64,000 nt of DNA from Sphingobacterium deserti (GTDB taxonomy: Bacteria > Bacteroidota > Bacteroidia > Sphingobacteriales > Sphingobacteriaceae). Of this stretch, positions 26,906-35,683 are shown in pieces; the first letter of the stretch is position 1, and every line of letters begins with the position of its first letter. The stretch is from the NCBI RefSeq assembly GCF_000757725.1, contig NZ_JJMU01000024.1:62001-126000 (forward strand). The letters are read 5' to 3'. The translations under genes and the position numbers were made by a program. The notes below the pieces were generated by a model. That model was not told where the DNA came from. It was given only the letters and a program-made list of their open reading frames with translations, and did not search any database.

Positions 26906-27751
26906 TTACTTCATAATCACGAGCAGCTGCCCTACCGCTAAGTTTTCTGAATCGATATTATTTAATTCTTTAAGCTCGTCAACGCCAATGTTATACCGTT
27001 TGCTGATGCTATATAAGGTGTCTGCGGCTTTGACTTCATGAATAATCATCGCGACAGCAGGCTTGATCTCTTCCGTTTTGACCTCCGGCTCAACAACCGC
27101 CTTAACCTCAATAATTTCTTCGACTTTTTCTTCCCTTTCTACTTTAGCGACTTGAGAGCGTTCTGCGCGATCATACTCATAAAGTTCGTACCGCTCAATA
27201 AGATCGATTAATAAATCCGGATATCGTGGGTTTGTGGCATATCCCGCCGCTTTTAAACCTTTTGCCCATCCGCGGTAGTCATCCTTATCGAGCATAAACA
27301 GCTTTTCATAGCGCTTCCTTAAAAGAAACTGGCTGTGGTCTTTAAACGACTGTTCGGGATTGTCGTATACACGAAAGCAGTCATTTAGTTGATCATCTGG
27401 TCGATTAACAGATCTTCCACTCCAAACACCGCCACATTTTATTCCGAAATGATTATTTGCTTCTTTGGCTAAATAACTATTACCATTTCCCGATTCTAAT
27501 AAAGCTTGTGCTAATTTGATACTTGCGGGGATACCGAATTGATTCATTTCTGCTATAGCAATATCTTTGTACCGTGCGATATAATCAGACCCGGAAGTGG
27601 AGATCGCACCCGGTCGCTTGGAACCAATCGTTCCCGGCTTTGCTTTAGATTGACCAGATGGATGTTGCAAAACTCGAGATCTCTTCGAAGCACAAGATGT
27701 GAACCCAATTGATGCCACTACAATTAAAAGGAAGAAAAGCCTTATTTTCAT
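26906..27751 (-). CDS. Glucosaminidase with C-terminal LysM, lipoprotein
   Basis: A 281-residue lipoprotein (lipobox ending GFTSC, Cys20). The glucosaminidase (FlgJ/LytG-like) domain runs from about 55 to 190: GIPASIKLAQALLESGNGNSYLAKEANNHFGIKC carries the catalytic Glu in LLESG, and GWAKGLKAAGYATNPRYPDLLI follows. A charged linker rich in Glu, Val and Lys leads to one LysM (VKAADTLYSISKRYNIGVDELKELNNI) that binds peptidoglycan. It should cut glycan strands. A shorter paralogue lies directly upstream. Confidence 0.92.
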   Translation of the reverse strand: MKIRLFFLLIVVASIGFTSCASKRSRVLQHPSGQSKAKPGTIGSKRPGAISTSGSDYIARYKDIAIAEMNQFGIPASIKLAQALLESGNGNSYLAKEANNHFGIKCGGVWSGRSVNRPDDQLNDCFRVYDNPEQSFKDHSQFLLRKRYEKLFMLDKDDYRGWAKGLKAAGYATNPRYPDLLIDLIERYELYEYDRAERSQVAKVEREEKVEEIIEVKAVVEPEVKTEEIKPAVAMIIHEVKAADTLYSISKRYNIGVDELKELNNIDSENLAVGQLLVIMK

Positions 27752-27827
27752 TTTACTGATTTGCTTTTGCGTGCTATAACTTTATGGTTTTGATATATGC
27801 AAGATTCCGAAAGGTCAATCGCATTAT

Positions 27828-28562
27828 TTATAAAAATAACCGTTGCCCTATAGAAAGTTTTGAAGACTGCAAATTGTTCCGCTTTTTTAAGAGTTCGATG
27901 GACGTATCATACCGTTTCGCTACCGTAGATAAGGTTTCCCCTGTACCGACAACATGTGTTTGCGTGGATGTAAATGATGTCAGTGATTCGTTTTTCTCCA
28001 TGGAGCTTAGGAGTAGGTCGGATGGTTTTGTTTGTTTAACCTCGGCTAAGGTTGCTTTCTTTCTTTCTACTTGGTCAAATTCATCCAAGTTATACCGATT
28101 AATTGTTGCCAACACCTTAGAAGACCACGTTTTTGTGGTGGAGTAGCCTGATCGGCCGATGCCGCGCACCCATTTTTGGTAATCTTCTTGTCCGTGATCG
28201 TCAAACAAATCACTAGTTGACTTCCTCCGCTTTAAAAAACTGATAAAATCCAGGTACGATTCGCGGACGGACTGATAACCTTTATAAGCAGAGCGGATTT
28301 TCCTGCTGCTATTTTTTCCTTTTATTCCAAAATGATTATTCAGATGTTGCGCTATTTTACTATTTCCGTAGGCGCTTTCATGGATAGCTATCGCTAAAAT
28401 TACGGAGGCTGGCACTCCCGTTTCTGTCATCAATTGCTGTGCAATATTCTTGTGCTCTGCAATATAACTGCTTGGTGAAAATTTTTGTGCGTTTGTCTTT
28501 GCGACAGTAAACACAAACATCAGTAGTACGACGACGTACTTACTAATACCTGTCTTTTGCAT
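27828..28562 (-). CDS. Glucosaminidase with C-terminal LysM, secreted paralogue
   Basis: A 244-residue paralogue of the downstream gene with a plain signal peptide (MQKTGISKYVVVLLMFVFTVAKTNAQ). Glucosaminidase domain: GVPASVILAIAIHESAYGNSKIAQHLNNHFGIKG, with catalytic Glu in IHESA, and GIGRSGYSTTKTW. One LysM at the C-terminus (VVGTGETLSTVAKRYDTSIELLKKRNNL). One copy is soluble and the other lipid-anchored, so the pair may act at different places in the envelope. The gap between them is 76 bases. Confidence 0.9.
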   Translation of the reverse strand: MQKTGISKYVVVLLMFVFTVAKTNAQKFSPSSYIAEHKNIAQQLMTETGVPASVILAIAIHESAYGNSKIAQHLNNHFGIKGKNSSRKIRSAYKGYQSVRESYLDFISFLKRRKSTSDLFDDHGQEDYQKWVRGIGRSGYSTTKTWSSKVLATINRYNLDEFDQVERKKATLAEVKQTKPSDLLLSSMEKNESLTSFTSTQTHVVGTGETLSTVAKRYDTSIELLKKRNNLQSSKLSIGQRLFL

Positions 28563-28584
28563 ACATTTACTTTTAGTTCAACAA

Positions 28585-29220
28585 TTACTTTTTGCGTAAC
28601 ACAAAAAGCCCATCTCTTATTGGCAAAATCAACTTCTCTACGCGCGTATCTTTTGCTAAAAACTCATTTAATTCTATTACCTTCTTTGTTTGACTATCAG
28701 GCTCGTCCGACAAGACTCTGCCTTTCCAAAGCACATTATCGATCAAAATCAATCCTCCACGTGGAACATGAGGGATTAACGTTTCATAATAAAAAAGGTT
28801 GTTCCTTTTATCAGCATCGATAAAAACAATGTCAAATTCTTCTTTCAACTCCGCTATGACATCCGCCGCATCACCGATATAGTATTTTATTTTAGTAGCG
28901 AAAGGAGAAGCATCAAAATAATTTTGAACACGCTCCTGCTGTTCTTCATTAATATCAATCGTATAGATTAAACCCTCACTATCAAGTCCTTCCGCCAAGC
29001 ACAGCGTAGCATAACCCGTGAAAGTTCCTATTTCTAAGATACGTTTTGGCTTAACCAACTTGGACAACATAGCTAGTACCCGACCTTGGAAATGACCCGA
29101 CAACATATGTGGCATTGTCTCCTTTAAGTGGGTCTCCCGATTTACCTGCTTTAGTAAATCATTTTCCGCATCACATGTATTTTCTAAGTAGGCTGCCAAG
29201 GCCTCTTCTTGTCCAAGCAT
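28585..29220 (-). CDS. SAM-dependent O-methyltransferase (class I, family 3)
   Basis: About 211 residues. SAM-binding motif I is ILEIGTFTGYATLCLAEGL, followed by IYTIDINEEQQE, then DIVFIDADKRNNLFYYE and LILIDNVLWKGRV, the metal and substrate region of catechol-type O-methyltransferases. The substrate is unknown. ATG 29220 (MLGQEEALAAYLE) is preferred to a GTG six bases upstream. Confidence 0.88.
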   Translation of the reverse strand: MLGQEEALAAYLENTCDAENDLLKQVNRETHLKETMPHMLSGHFQGRVLAMLSKLVKPKRILEIGTFTGYATLCLAEGLDSEGLIYTIDINEEQQERVQNYFDASPFATKIKYYIGDAADVIAELKEEFDIVFIDADKRNNLFYYETLIPHVPRGGLILIDNVLWKGRVLSDEPDSQTKKVIELNEFLAKDTRVEKLILPIRDGLFVLRKK

Positions 29221-29296
29221 AAACACAAAAGTAATAAGTACATTGATATACCAAAATACTTTAACACATTTTAAAGTCTCCTCGGCTAGATTGGAA

Positions 29297-29340
29297 AATG
29301 AAAAAGGCGCTTCTGTTATTCAGGAAGCGCCTTTTTAAAG
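29297..29340 (-). terminator. Terminator of folE
   Basis: A perfect 13-bp stem (AAAAAGGCGCTTC / GAAGCGCCTTTTT) with a 10-base loop; the minus-strand side continues CATTTTCC. It stands 10 bases after the folE stop. Confidence 0.88.
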
Positions 29341-29349
29341 CTTTTTTTA

Positions 29350-29982
29350 TTAATCTAAGGATGCTGTTATTAATCGCAGAAATTCTGAACGTGTAACATC
29401 GTTTTGGAAAGCTCCGGTAAAAGCTGATGTCGTTGTTACCGAGTTTTGCTTTTGTACACCGCGCATGGCCATACACATATGTTTACATTCCATCACCACC
29501 GCAACACCCGCTGGTTTTAACGTATCTTGGATACAATCCCGGATCTCGTTGGTCAATCGTTCCTGCACTTGCAGGCGGCGTGCGAAAGCATCTACTACAC
29601 GCGGTATCTTACTAAGCCCGACAATATGTCCATTGGGTATGTAGGCGATATGCGCTTTACCGAAAAATGGTAACATATGGTGTTCACACATAGAATATAC
29701 TTCGATATCCTTTACGACAACCATTTGGCTGTAGTCTTCTTCGAACATGGCACTGCGTAAAACTTTTGCAGCGTCGATATCATATCCATGGGTGAGGTAT
29801 TGAAGCGCTTTAGCCACACGCTCTGGCGTTTTTACCAAGCCCTCCCGTGCAGGGTTTTCGCCCAAAGACTCTAAAATAGCGGGGTAATGCGCCGCTATTT
29901 TTTCTACACGCTTTTCGTTATATCGGTCTATTTTAATATAACCGTCCTGTTCTTCGTCTTCAAAAGATGTTAGATCACTCAT
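29350..29982 (-). CDS. folE: GTP cyclohydrolase I
   Basis: About 210 residues. Zinc and active-site motifs: [20 protein letters not shown] with the Cys-His ligands, [23 protein letters not shown], and the second Cys in [12 protein letters not shown]. It converts GTP to 7,8-dihydroneopterin triphosphate, the first step to folate, tetrahydropterins and queuosine. The ATG at 29982 ([14 protein letters not shown]) replaces a longer frame whose extra 15 residues are hydrophobic and unlike the family. Downstream of queD (90 bases), probably one operon. Confidence 0.95.
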   Translation of the reverse strand: MSDLTSFEDEEQDGYIKIDRYNEKRVEKIAAHYPAILESLGENPAREGLVKTPERVAKALQYLTHGYDIDAAKVLRSAMFEEDYSQMVVVKDIEVYSMCEHHMLPFFGKAHIAYIPNGHIVGLSKIPRVVDAFARRLQVQERLTNEIRDCIQDTLKPAGVAVVMECKHMCMAMRGVQKQNSVTTTSAFTGAFQNDVTRSEFLRLITASLD

Positions 29983-30072
29983 TGTATGTAACGTAATAAA
30001 GTAAATTAGTATGGCGAAGCGTTGCAAATATGCACTTCGCGGATGATACGTCTGGACTGTTAACTCTAAAGT

Positions 30073-30483
30073 TTATCCGAAGTATTCTACAAAATTGTTT
30101 TCAGTCTCGTACAGCTTGACTGCATGCAAAACTACACTTTCCTCTTCAAAATAAGGTTTTAGAACTTCAAAAATAGAAATTGCTATAATTTCTGTAGAAG
30201 CCCTCTTTCCCGCCATGAAATCCACATCGAGATTGATATTTTTGTGATCTAACTTATCAATCACCTGTTTCAAAATTATTTGTTTCATTTTTTTGAGGTC
30301 AATGAGGAAGCCCGTTTCCGGATCCACTTCACCCTTAACCGTCACAAATAATTCATAATTATGCCCATGCCAGTTTGGGTTTGAGCATTTGCCAAATATG
30401 GCCTCATTCTTTTCCTGAGACCAATCTTCTCGATACAACTTATGTGCTGCGCAAAATCTTTCGCGTCGTGTGATGTGGATCAT
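30073..30483 (-). CDS. queD: 6-pyruvoyl/6-carboxy-tetrahydropterin synthase family enzyme
   Basis: A 136-residue protein. Zinc ligands are visible in FCAAHKLY and WHGHNYELFVTVKG; the catalytic Cys is in KCSNPNWHGH, and the catalytic Glu near the end is in LYETENNFVEYFG. It uses dihydroneopterin triphosphate, the FolE product, so the neighbourhood is a pathway pair. QueD makes 6-carboxytetrahydropterin for queuosine; a pure pterin role cannot be excluded from sequence. Confidence 0.9.
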   Translation of the reverse strand: MIHITRRERFCAAHKLYREDWSQEKNEAIFGKCSNPNWHGHNYELFVTVKGEVDPETGFLIDLKKMKQIILKQVIDKLDHKNINLDVDFMAGKRASTEIIAISIFEVLKPYFEEESVVLHAVKLYETENNFVEYFG

Positions 30484-30488
30484 GTAAA

Positions 30489-30496
30489 CAAATATA
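30489..30496 (-). promoter_or_regulatory. -7 promoter element directly before queD
   Basis: TATATTTG on the minus strand matches TAnnTTTG and ends only 6 bases before the ATG, so the transcript could be leaderless. No -33 TTTG is seen. Confidence 0.4.
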
Positions 30497-30541
30497 ATGT
30501 ATAAAAACTATATTTTAGTAACTTCACCCGTTTAAGCACGA

Positions 30542-31165
30542 ATGCTCATGAACATACTAGTTGTTGCCGCCACGAAGGAAGAAATTGTTCATTCCATACC
30601 GTTTCTCGAAGAAAATGATGTGCCCTATTTGATCTCGGGTGTTGGCATGGTATCGACTACTTACACATTGACCAAAGCGCTTCAAACCAACAAGCCTGAT
30701 TTGCTTATCCAAGTAGGCATAGGGGGGATTCTTGACACGAACGCTGCGCTAGGCGCCGTGTATCAAATTGAAACCGATGAAATTTTTGAATTGGGTGCCG
30801 AAGACCGAAAAAACTTTATTTCTATTGAGCAATTAGGTTTTGGTAAACATCGTTTCACTGGGCGCGCGCCCTTGCTTTCTAAGCGCTTGCCTGAGGTTCC
30901 TAAGGCGCATGGAATAACGGTCAATAAAGTTCACGGCTCGGAAGAGAGCATCAGCAGATTATTGTCCCGCTATAACCAACCTGTCGTTGAATCGATGGAG
31001 GGAAGCGCCCTCTTCTTCGTTTCTGAACAAGAGCAAATTCCAGCGTTGCAATATCGAGCTATTTCAAATTACATTGAACCTAGAAATAAGGAGATGTGGC
31101 AAATCGGCTTAGCCGTAAAAAATATCAATGTCTTTTTGCGCGAACTTCTCGTGCACCTGCTCTAA
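30542..31165 (+). CDS. mqnB: Futalosine hydrolase
   Basis: A 207-residue nucleosidase of the purine-phosphorylase fold: LISGVGMVSTTYTL, LLIQVGIGG, and VESMEGSALFFVSEQ with the conserved Met-Glu of the active site, then FRAIS-like YRAISNYIEPR. It removes hypoxanthine from futalosine in the mqn route to menaquinone. This indicates that the organism uses futalosine rather than the classical men pathway. ATG 30542 or 30548 may be used. Divergent from queD with 58 bases between. Confidence 0.88.
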   Translation: MLMNILVVAATKEEIVHSIPFLEENDVPYLISGVGMVSTTYTLTKALQTNKPDLLIQVGIGGILDTNAALGAVYQIETDEIFELGAEDRKNFISIEQLGFGKHRFTGRAPLLSKRLPEVPKAHGITVNKVHGSEESISRLLSRYNQPVVESMEGSALFFVSEQEQIPALQYRAISNYIEPRNKEMWQIGLAVKNINVFLRELLVHLL

Positions 31166-31260
31166 ATAAAGCATCTATCGCTTCCTGATGCATGCATAAA
31201 TAATGACACTATACGCGCTTTTTTGCATGAAATGCATTACGAAATATCAATTAAATGTAG

Positions 31261-31268
31261 TAGTTTTG
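31261..31268 (+). promoter_or_regulatory. -7 promoter element of pdhB
   Basis: TAGTTTTG matches TAnnTTTG, giving a predicted start near 31275 and a leader of about 26 bases to the ATG at 31301. It lies inside an apparent upstream in-frame extension, arguing against a longer protein. Confidence 0.6.
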
Positions 31269-31300
31269 CGATATTCAAAAAAGACACAATTTTACAACTG

Positions 31301-32287
31301 ATGAGAGAAATACAATTCAGAGAAGCACTTCGTGAGGCAATGAACGAAGAAATGCGTAAAGATGATAAAATATTCTTGATGGGCGAGGAAGTCGCTGAGT
31401 ACAATGGTGCTTATAAAGTGAGCCAAGGTATGTTAGACGAATTCGGCGCTAAACGTATAATCGATACACCTATTGCTGAACTTGGCTTTGCTGGTATTGG
31501 TGTCGGTGCAGCGATGAATGGCTTACGCCCGATCATCGAGTTCATGACATTCAATTTCTCTTTAGTAGCTATTGACCAAATTATCAACGCAGCAGCTAAA
31601 ATCCGTCAGATGAGCGGTGGTCAGTTTGCATGTCCTATTGTTTTCCGCGGACCTACGGGTAACGCTGGTCAATTGGCTGCGCAACACTCACAAAACTTTG
31701 AAAACTGGTTTGCAAACACACCGGGTTTGAAGGTTGTTGTTCCATCCAATCCTTACGATGCGAAAGGTTTATTGAAATCTTCGATAATAGATCCAGATCC
31801 CGTGATTTTTATGGAGTCTGAAGTGATGTATGGTGATAAAGGTGCTGTTCCAGAAGAAGAATATTACTTACCAATCGGAAAAGCTAATATTGTGAAAGAA
31901 GGCAAAGATGTTACTATCGTTTCTTTCGGAAAAATGATTCCACGGGTGGTTCTTCCAGCCATTGAAGAGCTGACAAAAGAAGGAATTGATGTTGAATTAA
32001 TCGATTTACGTTCTGTTCGTCCTATCGATTTTCCGGCAATCATCGAGTCCGTGAAGAAAACAAATAGACTTGTTGTGGTTGAGGAAGCATGGCCACTTGC
32101 ATCCATATCTTCGGAAGTTGCATTCCGCGTACAGAAAGATGCGTTTGATTACTTGGATGCACCAGTTATCCGTGTTACCTCGGCAGATGTGCCTCTTGGT
32201 TATGCGCCGACACTGGTTGAAGCTACATTGCCAAGTGTCGCTAAAGTTGTAAAAGCGGTCAAAGAAGTGTCTTACCTGAAAAAGTAA
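31301..32287 (+). CDS. pdhB: Pyruvate dehydrogenase E1 component, beta subunit
   Basis: 328 residues from ATG 31301 (MREIQFREALREAMNEEMRKD). Transketolase-like pyrimidine domain: FLMGEEVAEYNGAYKVSQG, with the conserved glutamate that activates thiamine diphosphate, then RIIDTPIAELGFAGIGVGAA and GNAGQLAAQHSQNFENWF. The C-terminal domain contains VELIDLRSVRPID and VVVEEAWPLASISSEV. With E1 alpha it decarboxylates pyruvate for acetyl-CoA synthesis. The alpha subunit is not in the window. Transcribed alone, with its own promoter and terminator. Confidence 0.93.
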   Translation: MREIQFREALREAMNEEMRKDDKIFLMGEEVAEYNGAYKVSQGMLDEFGAKRIIDTPIAELGFAGIGVGAAMNGLRPIIEFMTFNFSLVAIDQIINAAAKIRQMSGGQFACPIVFRGPTGNAGQLAAQHSQNFENWFANTPGLKVVVPSNPYDAKGLLKSSIIDPDPVIFMESEVMYGDKGAVPEEEYYLPIGKANIVKEGKDVTIVSFGKMIPRVVLPAIEELTKEGIDVELIDLRSVRPIDFPAIIESVKKTNRLVVVEEAWPLASISSEVAFRVQKDAFDYLDAPVIRVTSADVPLGYAPTLVEATLPSVAKVVKAVKEVSYLKK

Positions 32288-32307
32288 TTTTCTAGAAAAC
32301 ATAGATG

Positions 32308-32338
32308 AAAGGGGATTCCGCAAGGATTCCCCTTTTTT
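32308..32338 (+). terminator. Terminator of pdhB
   Basis: AAAGGGGATTCC pairs with GGATTCCCCTTT (one mismatch) across GCAA, followed by TTTTTTG. Confidence 0.85.
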
Positions 32339-32424
32339 GTATTCAGAATTCCTGCCCTCTTAACGATACTTTTCTTTAAAGCTTTCCAGCGAATTCAGCA
32401 GATTCTGCCATTTTTTAGTATATT

Positions 32425-32432
32425 CACTTTTG
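32425..32432 (+). promoter_or_regulatory. Near-consensus -7 element of the DUF6263 gene
   Basis: CACTTTTG differs from TAnnTTTG at one base and would leave a leader of about 8 bases. Confidence 0.3.
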
Positions 32433-32445
32433 TTAAAATATTACT

Positions 32446-33201
32446 ATGAAAAAATACTTCATCACGGGTATTGCCCTTTGCATGGGATTTATCTCATTTG
32501 CACAAAAGGCGGTTGACTTTAAGCTGAATCCAGAAATTGGAAAACCGTTAAACATAGATATGCTTGTAAAAACGGACGTAGATGGCCCTCAGAGCATGAT
32601 CATGGACATGAATATGAAAATGCTTATGACACCAACCGAAAAGCAGGAGGATAACTTTAAAATAGAATCTGTTACGAAAGCAATCAAGGTGGACGTTGAT
32701 GCAGGAATGATGACCATGTCGTATAATTCGGAAGAAGAAAGCGAAGATGAAATGTCTAAAATGTTGGGATCTCAATTTGCGAAGATTATCGATCAAACGA
32801 TCACCATCGTTTTGACACCGAAAGGCAAACCTGTAGATGTTGTTCTTCCAGAAGGCTTGGGAGAAGGTATGGATAAAACTGCTTTTTCGAATATATCTAC
32901 GCCACTACCTGATGGACCTGTAGCGCCCGGAGCGACCTGGCAGAGTAGTGCTGATATGGACAACAATCCACTAATTGCGAAGACTGAAACGACTTCTACA
33001 TTTAAAGAAGAAAATGCAGATGGATATGTTATTGATGTTGTTGGGAAACTATTAGATCAATCTGCACAGGAAGTTGGTACCGTGAGCGGAACTTACACGT
33101 TGGACAAGAAGACGCTATTTACGAAAAACGGTGTTATCAAAACAGCAATAGAAGTGCAAGGCACAAAAGTTGTGAGTGATGTAACCTTGACGGTACAATA
33201 A
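32446..33201 (+). CDS. DUF6263 family secreted protein
   Basis: A 251-residue protein with signal peptide (MKKYFITGIALCMGFISFAQ). The mature part is a beta-rich, Met- and acid-rich sequence (DMNMKMLMTPTEKQEDNF; SYNSEEESEDEMSKMLGSQFAKII) followed by the hallmark LPDGPVAPGATWQSSADM. This fits the Bacteroidota DUF6263 family, of unknown function, probably periplasmic or outer-membrane associated. Single gene, convergent with gcvH. Confidence 0.8.
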   Translation: MKKYFITGIALCMGFISFAQKAVDFKLNPEIGKPLNIDMLVKTDVDGPQSMIMDMNMKMLMTPTEKQEDNFKIESVTKAIKVDVDAGMMTMSYNSEEESEDEMSKMLGSQFAKIIDQTITIVLTPKGKPVDVVLPEGLGEGMDKTAFSNISTPLPDGPVAPGATWQSSADMDNNPLIAKTETTSTFKEENADGYVIDVVGKLLDQSAQEVGTVSGTYTLDKKTLFTKNGVIKTAIEVQGTKVVSDVTLTVQ

Positions 33202-33214
33202 ATAAGTACACATT

Positions 33215-33259
33215 AAAAAAAGCGCGGGTTATTTCGATAGGAAACAACCCGCGCTTTTT
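33215..33259. terminator. Bidirectional terminator between DUF6263 gene and gcvH
   Basis: AAAAAAGCGCGGGTT pairs with AACCCGCGCTTTTT around a 15-base loop; A/T runs on both sides suit both convergent genes. Confidence 0.88.
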
Positions 33260-33277
33260 ACTTTAAGCAAGCGAAGG

Positions 33278-33658
33278 TTATGCGTTCACCTCGGCTTTAT
33301 ATTGTTCTGCTGATAACAACGCTTCTACATCCGCAATATTTGCTAGTTTCACACGAATTATCCAGCCATCCCCATAAGGATCTGTATTTACCAATTCAGG
33401 GGAAGCATCAATTGCTTCATTAACCGCTAAAATTGTCGAAGTAACTGGCATAAATAAATCAGATACAGTTTTCACAGCTTCAACAGTGCCAAAAACTTCG
33501 TTCTCTGCAACTTCTTCACCTACCGTATTAATATCAACAAAAACAATATCTCCTAGCTCGCGTTGCGCAAATTCAGTGATACCGATAACGGCCTCTTCAC
33601 CTTCTACACGAATCCATTCGTGTTCTTTAGTGTATTTTAATTCTGCTGGAAAATTCAT
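33278..33658 (-). CDS. gcvH: Glycine cleavage system H protein
   Basis: A 126-residue lipoyl carrier. Lys63 in TVEAVKTVSDL is the lipoylation site; the start MNFPAELKYTKEHEWIR is classical. It shuttles the aminomethyl group between the P, T and L proteins in glycine breakdown and one-carbon supply. None of the partner genes is in the window. It has the best-matching promoter seen here and a short leader. Confidence 0.95.
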   Translation of the reverse strand: MNFPAELKYTKEHEWIRVEGEEAVIGITEFAQRELGDIVFVDINTVGEEVAENEVFGTVEAVKTVSDLFMPVTSTILAVNEAIDASPELVNTDPYGDGWIIRVKLANIADVEALLSAEQYKAEVNA

Positions 33659-33674
33659 ATATTTTTTCTTTGTC

Positions 33675-33706
33675 CAAAAATATAATTATCCATCGACATA
33701 ACCAAA
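33675..33706 (-). promoter_or_regulatory. gcvH promoter with both -33 and -7 elements
   Basis: On the minus strand TTTG (33706 to 33703), 20 bases, then TATTTTTG (33682 to 33675). Both elements and the spacing agree with the Bacteroidota primary sigma consensus. Predicted leader about 10 bases. Confidence 0.75.
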
Positions 33707-33777
33707 ATTTAGACATTCTAGAAGATTTATATCTCTTCTATCACGCTTTTAAGCATAGATTTATATATTTTAGAACT

Positions 33778-34977
33778 ATGAATCTGCAGATTGAGAAACT
33801 ATATGCGCTAAGTGCTAAACCGGAGAGAAGGATCATAGGCTTAATGTCTGGCACATCCCTAGATGGTTTGGATATCGCGCTTTGCAAGGTAAGCGGCGCC
33901 GGCAAACAAACGGTCCTTCAATTGGAACGATTTATCACGATTCCGTACGATGATCTTTTCCGGTCGCAGATCCGCGAAATTTTTGCCAAGCGAACAATTG
34001 ATCAGCAGGTTCTGTGCGGGCTGCATGCATATGTAGGGGCCGTGCATGCGCAACTTATCAATGTGGCGCTAGCCGATTGGGACATAGCCGCTGAAACAAT
34101 CGATCTAATCGCTAGCCACGGACAAACTGTATATCACGCCCCGAAACACATGCTTGACGGTTCGACAAACTATCCAAATAGCACGTTACAGATCGGCGAT
34201 GCGGATCATATTGCCATGCAAACAAGCATCATCACCGTAGGAGATTTTCGTCAGAAACATATCGCTGCCGGAGGAGAGGGTGCTCCATTGGCGGCTTATG
34301 GCGACTACCTGCTATTTACGGACGAGATAGAAAACCGAATCCTTTTAAACATTGGCGGCATAGCGAATTTTACGTTTATACCGAGCAATGGATCCCGAGA
34401 AGAAGCTTATGCCACTGATCTAGGTCCGGGCAATACGCTGATGAACCAGTATATGAAGCGTATGCTTGATCAGGAAATGGACACGGATGGGGCTGAGGCA
34501 GCAAAGGGTACCGTGAATGAAGATCTATTGAACGCGTTGCTCGACAATTCCTTTTTCTCAGCGACGTTTCCCAAAACAACGGGGCCAGAGGTTTTTAATT
34601 TACAGTATTTGGAACGTGCTCAAGAGCGATCAGGCACGTTGCACTTAGCAACGGCAGATACTATGGCAACCCTCAATCGATTTTCAGCAGTGGTCATGGC
34701 GAATGGCATAAAAGCAGCGGCAGAAGGGCTGGAAAACGTCGCTATTTATGTTAGTGGAGGCGGCTTACACAACCCTATGTTGATGACTGCGCTTGGAACT
34801 TTGCTCCCGCATATTGCCATCCATAGCTTTGCTAGCTTAGGCTTAAATCCCGATGCCAAAGAGGCTTGCCTTTTCGCTGTCCTTGCCAATGAAACCGTTG
34901 CCGGTGCGCCTCAACATGTTTCACAGATAAAGGATTCACCAGCAGTATGCATGGGTAAAATAAGTTTTCCTTATTGA
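33778..34977 (+). CDS. anmK: Anhydro-N-acetylmuramic acid kinase
   Basis: About 399 residues. The ATP-binding signature GLMSGTSLDG lies at 21-30, with VTVGDFR-like ITVGDFRQKHIAAGGEGAPL, LLNIGGIANFTFI, and DLGPGNTLMNQY further on. It phosphorylates 1,6-anhydro-MurNAc recovered from cell-wall turnover, giving MurNAc-6-phosphate. This complements the amidase and glucosaminidases at 24-28 kb. The ATG at 33778 is chosen since homology starts there. Its end overlaps the convergent DUF2461 gene by 7 bases. Confidence 0.94.
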   Translation: MNLQIEKLYALSAKPERRIIGLMSGTSLDGLDIALCKVSGAGKQTVLQLERFITIPYDDLFRSQIREIFAKRTIDQQVLCGLHAYVGAVHAQLINVALADWDIAAETIDLIASHGQTVYHAPKHMLDGSTNYPNSTLQIGDADHIAMQTSIITVGDFRQKHIAAGGEGAPLAAYGDYLLFTDEIENRILLNIGGIANFTFIPSNGSREEAYATDLGPGNTLMNQYMKRMLDQEMDTDGAEAAKGTVNEDLLNALLDNSFFSATFPKTTGPEVFNLQYLERAQERSGTLHLATADTMATLNRFSAVVMANGIKAAAEGLENVAIYVSGGGLHNPMLMTALGTLLPHIAIHSFASLGLNPDAKEACLFAVLANETVAGAPQHVSQIKDSPAVCMGKISFPY

Positions 34978-35633
34978 TCCAGCGATTGGTGGATAAAGTT
35001 TTTGAAAGGATGTATCCGTTGCGCTGTCTCCACGAGCTGCTGTATGCCATTGGCACTAGTCAGTGTTCCATCGTCAAATGCCTGATACAGTATAAAGCTT
35101 TTCAACTTTAGTATGTCAATATGTGGGTCTTCTTCGCTGTAACCAGCAGGCGGACGTTTTAATTTATCCTCTGTGGAGAGATCCGTGGTCGTCCAGCCCC
35201 CTTGCTGTAAAGCTTGCTCAAGCACTGGAAAGTTGTAATCAATTTCCTGTCTAATTTGATCTAAATGCTGCTTGCCCGGCCGCCAATAGCCGGCTGCCAA
35301 AAAATTTTTACCCGGTTCTATATGTAAATAATATTCGGGGCCTTCTAATTTCCGTCCGTCAAGTGAAATACCTGCTGCAAACCAGGTCTTGTAGGGTGTT
35401 TTGTCTTTAGAAAAACGAGTATCGCGATATATCCTGAATAGGCATTTCGCTGCCTGAATATCGGTGGTGATATGCGGATCAAACAATGCCAATTCTTTGA
35501 TAAATGATGTGATAAAACTCTTCACATTTGATAGCGCTGATTCGTAAATATCTCTATTCGCTTGAAACCACTCTCTATCATTATTTGACTTTAATTGTGT
35601 CAAAAAATCGAAGGTACTCTTTTCTATTTTCAT
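34971..35633 (-). CDS. DUF2461 domain protein (TIGR02453 family)
   Basis: A 220-residue protein matching the family from its start: FDFLTQLKSNNDREWFQANRDIYE, then CLFRIYRDTRFSKDKTPYKTWFAAGI and YYLHIEPGKNFLAAGYWRP. Function is unproven. No signal peptide or membrane segment. Single gene between anmK and cdsA. Confidence 0.9.
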   Translation of the reverse strand: MKIEKSTFDFLTQLKSNNDREWFQANRDIYESALSNVKSFITSFIKELALFDPHITTDIQAAKCLFRIYRDTRFSKDKTPYKTWFAAGISLDGRKLEGPEYYLHIEPGKNFLAAGYWRPGKQHLDQIRQEIDYNFPVLEQALQQGGWTTTDLSTEDKLKRPPAGYSEEDPHIDILKLKSFILYQAFDDGTLTSANGIQQLVETAQRIHPFKNFIHQSLDQ

Positions 35634-35683
35634 CGCTAACTCATATCGATCAGACGCTCAGTACGCCTTTTTAAATTAAACAC

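Noticed and set aside
28752-28769. CACGTG-centred parS-like half site in the O-methyltransferase gene
   Set aside because: Only one arm fits (CCACGTGGAACA); it encodes conserved residues, so it is probably chance. A similar weak match at 2477-2490 in the TonB receptor is explained the same way.
31223-31300. 26-residue N-terminal extension of pdhB
   Set aside because: A perfect -7 element lies inside it, and family homology starts at ATG 31301.
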